Part shown: positions 22,091-35,300 of the stretch, piece after piece
Position numbering within the stretch: position 1 is the first letter of the stretch
How the letters are laid out: the number at the start of each line of letters is the position of its first letter
Source: Isoetes taiwanensis
Lineage: Eukaryota; Streptophyta; Lycopodiopsida; Isoetales; Isoetaceae
DNA length: 64,000 nt
Reading direction: 5' to 3'
NCBI GenBank assembly: GCA_021234155.1
Contig: JAJEKV010000080.1
Coordinates: 538,182 to 602,181, forward strand
Translations under genes and position numbers: made by a program
Notes under the pieces: model-generated
Databases searched by the model: none
Seen by the model: the letters and a program-made list of their open reading frames with translations, nothing else
What the model was told of the DNA's origin: nothing

Positions 22091-22825
22091 TCTGGCCCAA
22101 ATCTTCAATGCCACAGTTGTAAAACTGTTTCGGACTTTTCTTCGTGGCAAAAACACATTGTGGCAAAAACACTCTGTGAGTGCTCGAGCAAAACTAAAAA
22201 GTAAAAACTGCAGCAAAAACACAGAGTAGCTTCTACAGAATGGATTCATCAACAACAAAATCTGCCCTTGCTGCGGGCAAAGTTCTGATCAGCCAAGCTG
22301 GGCTTCAAACTTCTTGATTCTTTTTTTCTTTGTTTGCTCAGGCCTGTTGTTTGCATGATTTTGCCTTCAATCCGATCCAATCGCCTCTGGATTAGTACAT
22401 CGGGCTGGTAGAGGTCCCGACGCTTCCACAATCAAGGCCTTGGCTTCACCTACAACAGTTTTTATTAACAAGGAATCGGTCGATTCAAGCAGAATCTGGT
22501 CCAATATCTTGAAGATCTTCCGATTATGCCGCCAGTCTCCTTTTCTGAAACATTTTTTCCTCAAATCTTTTTGCCTTTAAGATTTTTTCTGGAACGACAT
22601 CCTCTCATCTGGCTCTTCGCCTAATTGGCCTGTATGGTCGCATTGCTGTGTGTTTCCTTTAAAAAAAAACTTTATCCAAGAATTTTTTGGTCGTCCAACA
22701 ATCTTGTGTAACACATGTTTTCATTTTTTCCAATGGTTCTCTTTTTAACCACTATATTCTTTACTTAACAATCAATTTCCTTTCCTTCCCATGATTTATC
22801 TTTCTCCAGTGGTTCCCGTATTGCG

Positions 22826-23054
22826 TTCTAGACCACCATGGTTTTTTCTCGTAGGGATATGTAGCCCATTGACACCAATGTGCCATGAAGTCTTTGTGAC
22901 TTCTAGACCACCATGGTTTTTTCTCGTAGGGATATGTAGCCCATTGACTGACGCCAATGTGCCATGAAGTCTTTGTGACTTCTAGACCACCATGGTTTTT
23001 TCTCGTAGGGATATGTAGCCCATTGACGCCAATGTGCCATGAAGTCTTTGTGAC
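22826..23054. repeat. Three tandem copies, 75-79 bp period
   Basis: TTCTAGACCACCATGGTTTT begins at 22826, 22901 and 22980. The middle copy has an extra TGAC. Each ends GCCATGAAGTCTTTGTGAC. Confidence 0.95.
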
Positions 23055-23197
23055 TTCTGTGTTCATAGTCATAGTAGTGGCTTTGGCTTTAGCTATCACT
23101 TGCTAGCTTTCACAACATTCTAACGCCGTATTGTGCGTTGGTATTCCAACTTCGTATTGTGCCTCAGTATAGGAAAATGTATAGTGCCTAGGAGAGA

Positions 23198-23238
23198 GAA
23201 ATGTTCGCGGCGGCCTTGGCCGCCGCGATAAATTTCTT

Positions 23239-23240
<2 letters not shown>
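23198..23240. repeat. GC-rich hairpin and shared junction motif
   Basis: GCGGCGGCCTTGGCCGCCGC is a perfect palindrome followed by GATAAATTTCTTGTAA and (TAA)n. Nearly the same string lies at 60436-60478. Confidence 0.8.

Positions 23241-23319
<79 letters not shown>
23239..23319. repeat. (TAA)n microsatellite
   Basis: About 80 bp of TAA units, immediately after GATAAATTTCTTG. Confidence 0.95.
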
Positions 23320-23354
23320 GAAATTTAGGCATTTGACCTTCTCGCGATAAATTT

Positions 23355-23355
<1 letters not shown>

Positions 23356-23409
<54 letters not shown>
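23356..23409. repeat. (TAA)n microsatellite
   Basis: About 54 bp of TAA units, again after CGCGATAAATTTT. Confidence 0.95.
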
Positions 23410-23411
<2 letters not shown>

Positions 23412-25630
23412 TTATCTAGGGTGGCCAGGCCGACGATCCCTTTGTGTGTAGAGTGGGTCGACAAAAAAGAATGTTTGCTAGGTATTGCGGCATATATTCA
23501 TTGCAACAATCAATGTAAGAGGTACTAAAATGGTTTGCCAAAAGTTGCAACACTGTATAAGCATTAAAAGACCCTAACTAGAATCCCCTAAACCTTCTTT
23601 TGAGTCTTTTCCAAGAGACCATTAAGAGGCGAACATTTCTCTTCCCAGACTTACTACTTTAAGGGCAGATTTGTATTTCTTGAAATCCAAGACTTAATAA
23701 TGAAGAATTTGTGTTAAAAACATTATGAATTTGGGGATTAGCAAACTTGAGTCCATGTTGTTGCCTCATGATTCGTGCCCATATGATAGACGAGGGTTGA
23801 GGACATGGGTTTTGTTCGAGCATGGTATTCGTGCCCGTAAATATCAGATGGGGTCATGCTTAAACCACGAGCATCTCTGTAGTATATCTGCCTCATTATC
23901 GTGTTAAAACCATGGTTGGGGTCATGTTTAAACCACATATCCTCCTCATTATCGTGTTAAAACCATGGTTTAAATTTGAGATTTAAGCTGGTTTAAACAT
24001 GATCACAAAGGATATTTACCGCTCTAGTTCTAGACATGGCATAGCAAAATTACCACCAACAAAATTCATCCATCTCAAACTCGATTATGGGCCAATATCC
24101 TTGGCTTTTAGCACCTCTGACATTGAGCATGAGGTTAGTACCTGTGTCATGTAGCTTACATAGGGTGCATACAATACTTTAGGTGTCTTGGTGTCATTCA
24201 CAACTCACAGTGATTTTTTTTCTTTTCTTACTTTTACATTTGCTAATGGTCCTTGTTAATAGGGATGTAGTCCCATATTTAGAGTCACACCAATGGTATA
24301 CAGAGGAATATTTATAAGGATACCCACATGGTTGCTCACTATCCAATTTTGCCACTCCATTCCTTAAAGTAACCATAGGCCAATTGAATATGGATAGAAA
24401 AAAAAAAAAACAAAGTAACTTTTGATTCATAGCCCAACAAAATGCAAATTCGATTCATTTTCCCAGTGGCACGGTACACCCAAATTTCCGAGAGAGCTCA
24501 GCCATGGGTTACATAGTAGTATAAAAGCCATATTATTATGAAAATTTGGAAATCTTGATCCAGACGAAGGATTCTACATCTGATATGATATTTTCCAAGA
24601 AAAATTAGAATGGAGGATCTGCAAGACGCCTTTGACAGCTCCAACTACAATGCGTCCCAGCTCTTATGCACCTGCAAATAGTGGACTCAGGGAAATCGGC
24701 ATAGGTAAAGGGTTTCAGGATGCTCTCCATCGAAAACTAAGATGGAGCTGTGAAGCATCTAAGCAAAAAATTCTGCTGGGTAAACCTATGAATGCTGGTG
24801 AAGCCGTGCAGCATGATCCAGCAACGCAACCTGGAAAAACCGGCGCCAGCATGATTTCTGTTTTTCTCCGGATGCAAGATTTTTGCAAGCTATGGCGGTG
24901 AGAGATCTCTGGGTTTTTCTTGAATCATTCTGCTGTTTCTGTTGAAGCGTGTGTGCCACATTTCACAATGTACTGCACGTCACAAACGATATCACAACAC
25001 ACAGCCAGGCTGCCCATACATTCACTCAACAGATATATTCGGAGCCAGAAAGGGCAGGGAAAGTTAAGGAATAGCACCACAGATGTCCTTTTAATCTGTA
25101 AAAACGGCGGCGAAATTTGTTTTCTGGATCGAAATAATTTTTAAGGCGTAGAAGGAGGGAGCTGGAAAAGAAATGGGGAAAAAGAGAGGGCCGAAAGGGG
25201 TTATGAACAGGCCCACCTATCCTGGGCCTGGTGTAGCATATGAAGAATCACATTTTCCCTTTCTCTGCAGCAAATTTTCTTGTTGATTGTCAAAGAACGA
25301 CATGAATTGAAGTTTAATACAAGCATGCTCGAAATATGAAAATGGGTTCGTGCTTCCACAATCACAAAAGGCGGTGCAAAATGCCCATCTATCAAACAAC
25401 GATGAAAGCAGATGGCAATCCCTTTTCATATAAGCAGCAGATTTGGACATCTCACTTAAGGAGACCACGATGAATCCTTGGATTGGATGGCTTAAGGAGA
25501 TCGGGATGGAAGATCGCACGAAACTGATATTGTGAAGTGCCCAAATATCTGACGGTGGAGCGTGCCCGTGGATGTATTGACGATCGAGATGAGTGCCTCG
25601 ACGTCGAAACTATAGCGATTATATATGTTA
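23410..25630. other. No gene confirmed
   Basis: There is a small direct repeat near 23891/23943 (CCTCATTATCGTGTTAAAAC). A coding-like plus-strand start, MEDLQDAFDSSNYNASQLL, occurs at about 24610 but stops after 23 codons, and the overlapping 90-codon frame (24632-24901) is unrecognised. This could be the first exon of a lost gene, but I cannot support a product. Confidence 0.35.
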
Positions 25631-25636
25631 AGATGA

Positions 25637-25638
25637 TG

Positions 25639-25713
<75 letters not shown>

Positions 25714-25726
25714 GTAGTAGTAGTAT
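25637..25726. repeat. (AAT)n then (TAG)n microsatellite
   Basis: AAT units to about 25712, then TAG units. It lies about 45 bp beyond the stop codon of the minus-strand LINE fragment and so looks like its 3' tail. Confidence 0.9.
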
Positions 25727-26760
25727 TAATCTTGCCTCGGGTCGACCCTTAGGGCAATGAGGCATCATTTACAATGAGATGTTCTCCAATTTCAATATAA
25801 GAGCTCGATGCCTTCCAACATCTAGCATAAATTTACCCAATTGATTTGGGTCCCTTTGTAACAAATCATAAAAGGAAGTCTCAGTTATACCATGTCTCTG
25901 TCTTATGCTCCTGTATTGGCTACAAAAAAGGAATGTATGTGATTCGTCTTCCACCTGGTCTTCATCACAGCACTTACAAATGCGCTCTTCTCTTGGAATT
26001 TAATTCCACCTACCTGTCTCGACTTTTAGTCTATGAGAGCTCGTGCGATATCTAGCAATTACCCTCCTTATCCACATTGCTTTTGATTTCTGCAGATAAT
26101 CCTGCTCCGTGTAAATTATCATTGGATTGATTTCAGCTCTATAACAATCAAGATGTGTGCTATGCTTTTGGCACATCCTCTCAACAAACTTGAGCTGCAC
26201 CAAATCTCGGATTCCTTCCTCTGAATCTGGCCAGTCTGCTTCTGAGATCCCCCACCTTTCCATCCATTTAACCACATCATACATCCAACCTTTTTCTCGT
26301 GTTAGATTAGCTGCTATCTTTGGGAGTCTCACATCATCAAGTTGCCGTAGTCTACCCACATAAGACAAAGTTTGACATAATGCTTCTACCTCTAAGGGCA
26401 ATATCCTTGCCTCTGCTAACAGGATTTCATATTGTATCGATCTTTTCACCCCTAATTCCTCCTGCAAAAATAGTTTGAGCACGCTCTCCACTCTTGCCCA
26501 AAGCCTTGGAGATAAGGACGGCCCTCAAATTTGCGATCCATACAATGTCACTGTTTGTATAAAGTTCTAAACAACATTCTTTTCATATGCCAAGACTGCA
26601 AAGATGCCTTATGACATCGTATGAGCATGCTGTACAGTGCCGTCTTTCCTCCTGTTACTCTGTTTTTTACACAACGCTTCCAACGATAATTGGAGCACAA
26701 TTCAATCCCCAGATATTTATAGTGATCCACAATCTCAACTGGTAGATTTTTCTGATAGCT
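25727..26760 (-). mobile_element. LINE-B-related ORF2 C-terminal part
   Basis: The minus strand gives YKYLGIELCSNYRWKRCV and KTALYSMLIRCHKASLQSW at about 26700-26600, then a long frame 26491-26000 ending RTSSHRLKVETGRWN, and finally VEDESHTFLFCSQY to a stop at 25769. The order equals LINE-B (YKYLEVEF, KALYAMQNNSHQAELYDW, HHLHIETGRW, EDECHTFQSCPVY), but the sequence is clearly diverged, so it is a sister subfamily. It is 5'-truncated, and its short 3' UTR runs into the AAT tract. Confidence 0.8.
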
Positions 26761-27256
26761 ATGGTTAATTAAGCTGAACTTTTCTTGAATACCGCGGTCG
26801 CGCTATTTCTATACGGAGGGGTGGCCATGACTTATCCACGCAATTCATGATATAGAAATGGCGCATCCACGCCATTATAGTTGCCTATGCTAGTCTAAAA
26901 AGATCAAAATAGAAACAAGAGATAGACTAAGAGCCTGGCTCCTGGATTTTTAGCGAACATTGCGCCATTGTATTTGCACCGCGTATAAATACAAGTCCAT
27001 ATAAATGTTACTCCAACCTTTTTCAGGCCGCTCCGAGATCAAATGGCGCTAGAGAGAGAAGACGGTTGAATAGGAGAGAGAATGTGCAGGGCGCTAGGCG
27101 CTGGCGGAAAGGCGAAAGGCGGAAGGCGAGAGGCGGAAGGCGGAAGGCGAGAGGGCGAAAAGAATTGGAATGAAATGAAAAGTGGCACAAAAGAAAAAGA
27201 AATTAACCGCCCGCAAATTTTTGGAAGTTGGCCGCCGTCTGCCTCTCTAACCGTCT
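26761..27256. other. No gene; small GGCG motifs
   Basis: It holds AATGGCGCATCCACGCCATT (about 26864) and a purine-rich GGCGGAAGGC minisatellite at 27105-27160. Confidence 0.5.
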
Positions 27257-28021
27257 ACCGCACTTGGCTTATGCAGTGGCAATGGGACCACAACGACTCA
27301 AGAATTGTTGGAAGGATAAAAGAGTGCAGTGGCTAACTAGATGGAATGTCCAGGAGCACATGTGCATCCAGGTAGAAACAGAGGCAGATCGCGACAGCCT
27401 GAGATGTTACCTTGATGCTTGTTTCTCCAGCAAGCTTTGGGATTCCAGGGCCCTAGAGCAAGTCAAAACAGCACATAAATCCCACATTAGAATGAGGCCC
27501 ACAATGCTACCTACGTTCACATCTGCCCATGAAAAAGCGCAGGCATATCGCCTCCATTCGCACAGGTGCCCACCATCTCCGGATTGAGACAGGTTGATGG
27601 ATTGGGGAGCCATGTCAGGATAGAGTTTGTCAGTGCTGCCAGACGGGAGCTGTTGAGGATGAGTGTCACACTTTTCAGAGCTGCCCGGTATATGATCAGA
27701 TTCGGACACGCTATGCTCAGTTGATTAGACCTGATGAGCCGCTACACATGATACTGGGCACGACTTCGGTGCGCTCACTCGGATCATACATTCAGGAAGT
27801 ACTGGATTTGAGGGCTCAGATATGCCCCTAGTCAACCATTTAATCGTTGTCAGCAGTCTTATTGCTGCCACGGTTTTTCCCTCGAAAACCCTTCGGGGCG
27901 GGGGTTTTTTAATCTGGGCAATAATGTGACTGCTGCGCTTTTTGTGTTGGGTCTCATAGGCCGATTGGTCTCCGTGGACGATAAAAACAATTCTATTCTA
28001 TTCTATTCTATTCTATTCTAA
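27257..28021 (+). mobile_element. 5'-truncated LINE-B insertion with (ATTCT)n tail
   Basis: It opens inside ORF2 (RLPHLAYAVAMGPQRLKNCW, then RWNVQEHMCIQVETEADRDS). After one frameshift it ends GSYIQEVLDLRAQICP and a stop at 27831. The 3' UTR contains CCCTTCGGGGCGGGGG and closes GTGGACGATAAAAACA before five ATTCT units (about 27990-28020). 5' truncation and a short-repeat tail are what target-primed reverse transcription leaves. Confidence 0.9.
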
Positions 28022-30694
28022 AATTTTCAAATTTGAATTTGCCCGCTCGCCGACTTGCCTTCATAATGAGGGGCTTTCGTTATCTTGTGTCAGAAGGCAG
28101 ACATGGTCAATAGAAGGCGCTTTCGTCCTCGACTCTATAGGTTGCAATTTTATGCTCCACGTCCTCGCTTCAATCTTTGTAGGTACTTGCGCTTGAGAGC
28201 ACTTGGAAGAGAAAGCAGGGCGCTCATTCGACGTCTATTCTGTCTTAGACGCTGGTTTTTTAGACGATAGTAGCAGGCGCTTGCTTGGCCGCTTGGACGC
28301 TTCACTTCATTCTGCAGGCGCATCACATTCTTTGCTGGCGATTCTTCAACTGTTACCAGGCGCTTCTTCGATTCTTGTCGATTTTCACTAAATAGCAGAC
28401 CTTGCAATCAATTCCTCTGATGGCAGATCCTGAATCTACAATTACCTCCAGGTTAGAGGCTATTTTGTTTTAGATGTTAATTCTAAACAATTTAAGGTTT
28501 TGAAGCGTAGATCTTATTATAGATTAAATAGATATATGAAAATTGATATGACATTTAGATACATATAAAAATAGATATAACATTTAGATTAAAAGGCGCT
28601 ACCATGCTATTTTTCAAATGGCGCCTCTGCCTATTTACGAGGTGTATGTTGTATGCTGATATGCTAGACTATATTGCAACCTTGAAGTTATCAAGACATC
28701 AAGACCTAGATTCTCTAAAGCCTGGCCTTAAAATGATATTCTTCGGCTTGTTCAGCTAATACAAGACGACATCAGGATGATATGCACTCATTCTTATCAT
28801 ACAAATTAGCAAAAACTCTGTTGAAGTAACAAATTATGAAAAATTTGGTTGACCTCTCCTAATGACGGGTGGAGGCACGGGACTCAATGATACTTCTGCT
28901 TCAATAAAGGAGTGGTTGCAGAGAAAGACTTCGCCTTGCATAAAAATAACAATTAGAAACTCCCAAATATCGAAACAGTTTCGAAAATTGATTGTCCGCA
29001 ATAATAAACACCAAATCTGGTACTTTGTGTTTGCTGGTTTCATCAGCTTTATTCTTTTTCTTCCTATCTTCCCCCACCGTATCACTTGGTGTATGATCTT
29101 TAGATTCTACAACCACTCTATTACTCTTGGCATCAACTGCACTTGCTGGAAAGCAACGAATATTAATTGTCCGAAAAAAGTGACGACAAGATTTAAAATC
29201 TAATCTTCTTATCTGCCACTGAGAAGTCTTGGTATGGTTGGTTGTTCTCTTTCATATTGCAGCATTCTACTGATATAGATGTATGAAACATAGATATAAT
29301 TCAAACAGCATTACCAGACAATATTAATCTGTGGATCAAAATTGTACCACCTTCAGATATGCTTTTGTTGTTTTTGAGAAAACTGAAACATTCAACAACC
29401 ATCAAGCTAGGTAAGAGTTTGGCCTCATTTTTATTAATGAGGATGTCGGTGACAAAGTACTGTGTTGTTTTACATGCTTTTTGTTCTCAAACCCGAGCTC
29501 CTTGTAAGTTCCAATATAAATGTGCCTCCCCCCCCCACCCCTTTTGATAGCTGTTGCATCATATTTCCAACCTCTAGTTTTTGCATTTTCAGCTATTGCA
29601 TATTTCTGGACCCTTGCATTTTTGGCATGTTGCATATATCTGAACCCTTTAAATTAAGGTTTGGATATATATAATTATAAGAAGGGGATCATTTAAAATT
29701 TTTTTAGCATGTTTTAAATTTCGTTATGGTGTACAAAGTAAAGAATTTTGCTGTAAAGGAGGCAGGCGCCATAATTATAAGAACTAAAAAGCATCAATTT
29801 TAGTGTAATTAACATAAATTTTGGCTAATATTTGCCTTTCCAAATTATCCAATCGTAGCCAAACGATAGAAATTTGTTTGCGAAAAAAATATGATATTTA
29901 GCCAAACGTAAAAAATTGTGACTGAGAAAAATCATGTAATTTAGCTAAGCGTTAGAAACTTTAGGCCTTGATTTGAAGCAAGTATAGCTAAAGTTATCCT
30001 GGCTGCACTAAAATACAAGAGTAGTAATTTATTCCATGGCCAGCAAGCATGGCAGATGGCTTATGATATAGCTTTGTCGACTTTTTACATATGGAAGAAA
30101 ATTTTTATGGAAGGTTGAAATTCATGTTCAATGAAGCTGAGGTCTCAAGCTCTAGGAGCAGATAGCATATTCACATTATACATCAATGAGAATGCTAAGA
30201 CTATGCCACATAGATTGAAGAAGACCACACATGGGACAAGAGAGAACGAAGCTGCCAAGAAGGATATACATCAACAAGTTGATATTGTTGTAGAAGAGTT
30301 GACTGATAAGCATGTGCCGTGCTCTTCTTTCTTGAACCATCATTCAATTAAATTGGAGTTATATCTTAATTTTGAGACATTTTTAGATTGTAAGTTTTTA
30401 ATGATGAATTCAAATTCAGATTTCTTATTGCATTATATTATAAATATCCCATTACAAACACTATTGCATATTAAATGGAGCAATCATCTAAATGGGAGCA
30501 GAAGGAATTTTCCTCAAATATTCTTTTTTCCCAAAAAAAGAATTATTATTATTATTATTTTGTGAGGGGGGAGGATAAAGCGTATTTTGCCCCTCCACCC
30601 CCCCCCCAAAAAAAAAAAAAAAAAAAAAAAAAGGAAAACTCACTTTTTTGTGCGAAGAGAGAATTGACTGTGTCAAAGTGACACTTTTTCACCA
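28022..30694. other. No recognisable gene
   Basis: It contains CAAATGGCGCC motifs near 28615, a CCCCCCCCCCACCCC run at 29528, poly-C followed by poly-A at 30597-30632, and chance ORFs. The 30131-30565 plus frame is unrecognised. Confidence 0.45.
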
Positions 30695-30733
<39 letters not shown>

Positions 30734-30734
30734 T
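30695..30734. repeat. (ATT)n microsatellite
   Basis: About 40 bp. It lies at the 3' side of the minus-strand L1 (read there as AAT), so it is a candidate tail. Confidence 0.9.
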
Positions 30735-32345
30735 TGGAAGAAACGGCAGTGGTATTATATTACATGCTAATACGTAGTAATACAAAAGAACAGGGAGACC
30801 CTAGGGAGACCCTGTTATATAGGCCATGACTTAGTCAAAACTGGCCAAGCTCTCCTAAGGAAGAAATAATTCCAATATTAAAACAGTGTTTTAAAAGTTT
30901 AAAGCAAAGGAAAGTTGATAATATAACTATAGAAAAGTCATTAAGGACTAAGATCCGTCAAAGTTCTCTGCAGCTGCATCGTCATTCATCAATCACACCA
31001 TCTAAGGTAATGATAGCGAATGCCTGATCTGTATACTTGAATAGCAGGTAGTCCAGTTCAACAGCCCCATACGCAGAAGAATCCAGAATGTGGAGGATCC
31101 ATGAGTCCCGGCACGATTCGCAGATACCGAGCTTCTCCTCAAAGTAATGCTTAAGCTCATGTTTGAACTGCCAGATGTCTTCATCATCTAGTACACGCTT
31201 CAAAGTTCTGACCATGATAATTTCTGTCTTAACCCACAAAAGAGCTTCAAGAACTTCCTTATGAGAAAGAGGCTTCGTTCCTTCCGGGACCTCCCTAACA
31301 TGCCCGCCTTCATGGTGTTTCTTGACCAAGTAATCTGTGAGCCACATCAGAAAGATTGTTAAAATATAAAGAAAAGAATGAGTAAAACCCTTGATAGGAG
31401 CCCAAGGCATCCCAATTTTTGTCATAATTAGAACCCTTGATCAATCTATGTGCCATGGCTGTATCGGCTAACTCCAATTGAAGAGTAGTTTTAAGAAAAT
31501 TCAAATCTGGAGCAGAGTGATTAATGGCCACTCCATTCCTGTGTTTCCAGATTGAAGACAAAGAGTCCTGACTGTGCTCAGAAAGGAGGAGCCAGATGAA
31601 AGGAAGTCAAACAACTCAGGCTCGCTATTTGGGATAAACCCAATATATGTACCTATCCAATTCCAGAAAGGGGTTAGCCAAGGACAAATGAAAATATGAG
31701 TAGAAGATTCAGCTTGGCCACAACCTAGAGGACACCTATCTGAAATTTATCTGTTAAATTTGGCTCGAAAGGCATTAGATTTAAGGCTTTTATTCAAGAG
31801 GAGCCATCTGAACAAGATGGTTTTCTTAGCACTTTGCAACTTCCAACCTTTCCGAATGACACGGATAGCATCAGATTCCGAGCAACCCCATTGATTAGAA
31901 ACTTTTGTCCCTTGGGTATTCAGCAGAAGGGAATATATCTTGGCTACATTGTAACCTTTGTCACCAAGAGCCCAATTACATTCTTTTGCCTCATCTCCTG
32001 CTCCTTTATGATGTTGAGTTAAAGCATTGTAGATATTCCTGTTGCAAACAGAATCCCTTACCAAGCTGGAGACTTCCTGCCAGGTTTTCCAAACTGCCCC
32101 ATTTGACATGCTGCCAATTGTGCAAAGCCCTTTAAGTTTCCACTCTTTATATTTCCTTGGATGCTTCAAGGCTAAGCATCCATCATCCTCATCTGTTAGA
32201 CCCTGATGCCAGAAAAAGTTAAAGTCATCTGAAACTTTATCTATAGGATGAGCTTTAAAGCAGACAGAAACTCTGTTCCAAGCTTGTATAATCCTTCTCA
32301 TGATAGGAGATGTGCCTGAACAAGGATCAAGTTGATAGAAGGCAG
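30735..32345 (-). mobile_element. L1 LINE ORF2, C-terminal part with RT zinc-binding domain
   Basis: The minus strand 32330-31747 reads YQLDPCSGTSPIMRRIIQAW, FFWHQGL, AKKTILFRWLLLNKSLKS. Across one stop it continues ISDRCPLGCGQAESSTHIFI, the Cys/His zf-RVT module of plant L1 ORF2, then SIWKHRNGVAINHSA. The terminal frame, 31425-30982, follows after a frameshift. About 250 bp of 3' UTR runs to an AAT tract. It continues the RT part at 37540-38215; LINE-B is inserted between them. Confidence 0.8.
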
Positions 32346-32364
32346 AATCTGGGAGATAATGAGG

Positions 32365-35300
32365 AAGGAAGGAAGGTATTTTTATCGTCCACGGAGACCA
32401 ATCGATCTATGGGACCCAATACAAAAGCGCAGCAAGCGGATTACTATCCGGATTAAAAAAACCCCGCCCCGAAGGGTTTTCAAGGGAAAAACCGTGGCAG
32501 CAATCAGCCTGCTGACAAACTGTTCCAATATACAAAATGCAAAAACACACAAATATATACACTCATGCACCGCACTCGTAGTGCCTGATCAGCGGGCAGC
32601 CAGGCGGGGGCAAAGGTGAGCTCGCAGATCCAGTACCTCCTGAATGTATGATCCCAGAGCACATACTGACGGTGTGTTCATCAGCAAATGTAGGGGCAAG
32701 TTCGACCGTACTAAGGGAGCGTATCTGGCCCAGATCTGACTGAATGCTAGGCAACTCTGGAAAGTGTGAGACTCATCCTCAATGGCACCCGTTTGACATC
32801 ACTGATAGAGCCTGTCCTGGCGGGGCTCCCCAATCCACCTGCCCGTCTCGATGTGAAGATGGTGGGCACCTGTGCGAATGAGGCAATGAGTCTGCGCTTT
32901 TTCAGGGGCAGTTGGGAACGCATGTAGAGCTGCGGGCCCCGGGCTAACACGGGGTTGATGTGCTCCTTGTAATGGGCCATTTTGACCTGCTCTAGAGCGC
33001 CGAGGTCCCAGAGCTTGCCAAGGAAGCAAGCGTCCAGGTACTCCCGCAGGCTGTCACGATCGGTCTCTGTGTTCACCTGCACGCACCTGTGCTCCTGCAC
33101 ATTCCATCTGGCGAACCACTGATCTCTCTTACCCCTCCAACAGGCCCTGAGCCGCTACGGGCCCATTGTTACAGCGTAAGCCAGGTGCGGGAGCCGAGCA
33201 TCACCCATATTAACCACTTTCTGAAAATAGACGATGTGCTATCAAGGGCTGCCCTCTGAAGCGGCAAGAATCCAGTTTCCTGCAGCAGAATCTGATAGGG
33301 GCCTGAAGGTCACCCCAAGTGCCTGTGCCAAAAATGCCTTCTGCACCTGCTCCAAGTCATTCCAGGTCGCCAAAGAGACGACCGGGCCCCAAACCTCGAC
33401 CCCTTACAAAAGGACAGGCTCGACCAGTGCCCGAAACAGATGTGACTCATGGCCCCAATCATAGAGCTCTGCCTGATGACTGTTGTTCTGCATGGCATAA
33501 AGCGCTTTACAGCCTGTTGTCACCCACAAGCGGATGGACGCCTCCCAACAGAGCGAGGAGGGGAACTCCACCTCTAGGTACTTGTAGGTGGGCGTGACCT
33601 CCACAGGCTATCCCCGATATGTGAGTGCAGGAGGCGTGGGGTGGCGTGAAGAGGATATGAGAACCACCCTGGTCTTGGCCAGATTCACATGCATGTCTGT
33701 AGCTTGACAGAATGTGTCTAGGGCATCCAGATGAGACTGCATAGCTTCTGGGGTGTGGGCCAGAAGGTCAACATCGTCCGCATAGATGAGCTGGCGGACG
33801 ACAGTGCAAAAGCTGTATGCCATCCCCATGCTTTCGATAAGCGAGGCTCTAACTGATCAATGTAGAGGCCAAAAAGTGTTGGTGAGAGGGGGCAGCCCTG
33901 CCGGACCCCGATACTACTGGTGAATGCTTGGCCCGTCGGCTGCATCCTGCCAAAACAACTCTCATACAGCCTGTATATGGCATTCTGCACAGGCAGCGGC
34001 AGCCCCAGTTGACGCAGTCTAGCCCATAGCTTTTCCCGGGGGACCGTATCAAAAGCCTTCGCGAAGTCCACAAAGCAGCAATACAAGTCCTGCCGATGGT
34101 TCCGGCTGTCTTCAATCAGTGCCCGCAGTGTAAAGATATGGTCAATCGTTGAGTGGCGGGGTCTAAAGCCTGCTTGTGTGAGGGCTCGCACATCTGCTGC
34201 CTCTGCCCAGCGGGTCAACTGCTGCTCGAGAATGCCAGCCAACAGTTTGGCAAATACTGAACTGACCATGATCGTCCGGTAATTGGCCGGACAGTGTGGG
34301 TCGCCCGCCTTGTGAATGGGGACAACCCTGCTTGTGGTCCATTGTCGGGGGAAACCTTCCTGCAATGCTCTGTTGAACAGGGTAGTGAGGATCGGCACCA
34401 GCCTGGCAAGGTACCGCGCCTTTGTCTCCTTCCGGATGGGCGATGCGTATGTGTGTGGTGGCCTAAAAGCGGGTACTGGATCGAATGTGCGGAGCTGGGC
34501 GCTTTGGATTTTTTACACTCGCATCAAACCATCGGTTCTGCTGAAATGTTGTTGTCCCCTGGGCGCTTTACGAAGTACCCGCCAGCACTGTCCGCTGCAT
34601 CCCGTAATAGCGAAGTCAACTGGTCTGTCTGCTGCTCTAGTGTGGGGGTCCGGAGAATTGCTGGCAGGGCGTCCATGAGCATCTCGGCATAGTCCTCTCG
34701 CACCGCTCATAATCTAGTCGCGAATCGAGGATGGCGAGGGGTGGCATAGTGGGGGTCCGGCGGCTTGCCAAACCATGTTCAAATAAAGTGGGAGGTGATC
34801 TGAGTCGACCTCCTCATCCCATTGTCGGTGCCCTCCGGAAGCGGCCCGATGAGATGCATATCTTGGCGCAACTTCTGAGCACATAGTCCACCACACTAGA
34901 CCCTCCCCACGATTGTCACATGCGCATGTGCACTTGCGGCGGACCCGTGACGGGATGTGCCATTGCAAATTATCAAGTTAAAAATACAACATAGCAGGAT
35001 AAATGCGCAAAGCGAGTGACCTGGCCGTCATCCGATCCTCGTGGCGGGTTGCCCTCTGCGGGGCGAAGCTGCAGAGGACATCGTTATGGGGGTCAAGTCT
35101 CGGGGCTGCTCTACTCCGTCCGGTGCATTGAAATCCCCAAGAAGGACGACCCTACCCAACTGCCAGGCCGCTGTATGTCATCATATAGATCGACATAAGG
35201 GTCCATCCTATCCGCGCCGGTGGCTGCGATAGAAGGTGCTCTGGCGTGAGGGAAATAAACAGCGGCGTAAAAAGGGGTTGCCACCGGTATTATGCACATG

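Noticed and set aside
24632-24901. A 90-codon plus-strand gene
   Set aside because: An overlapping frame is equally open, no domain is recognisable, and no splice or promoter signal supports it.
28085-28270. Arg-rich 61-codon ORF starting MVNRRRFRPRLYRL
   Set aside because: No conserved motif and no splice or promoter context; the opposite frame is equally open, so it is most likely chance in a GC-biased stretch.
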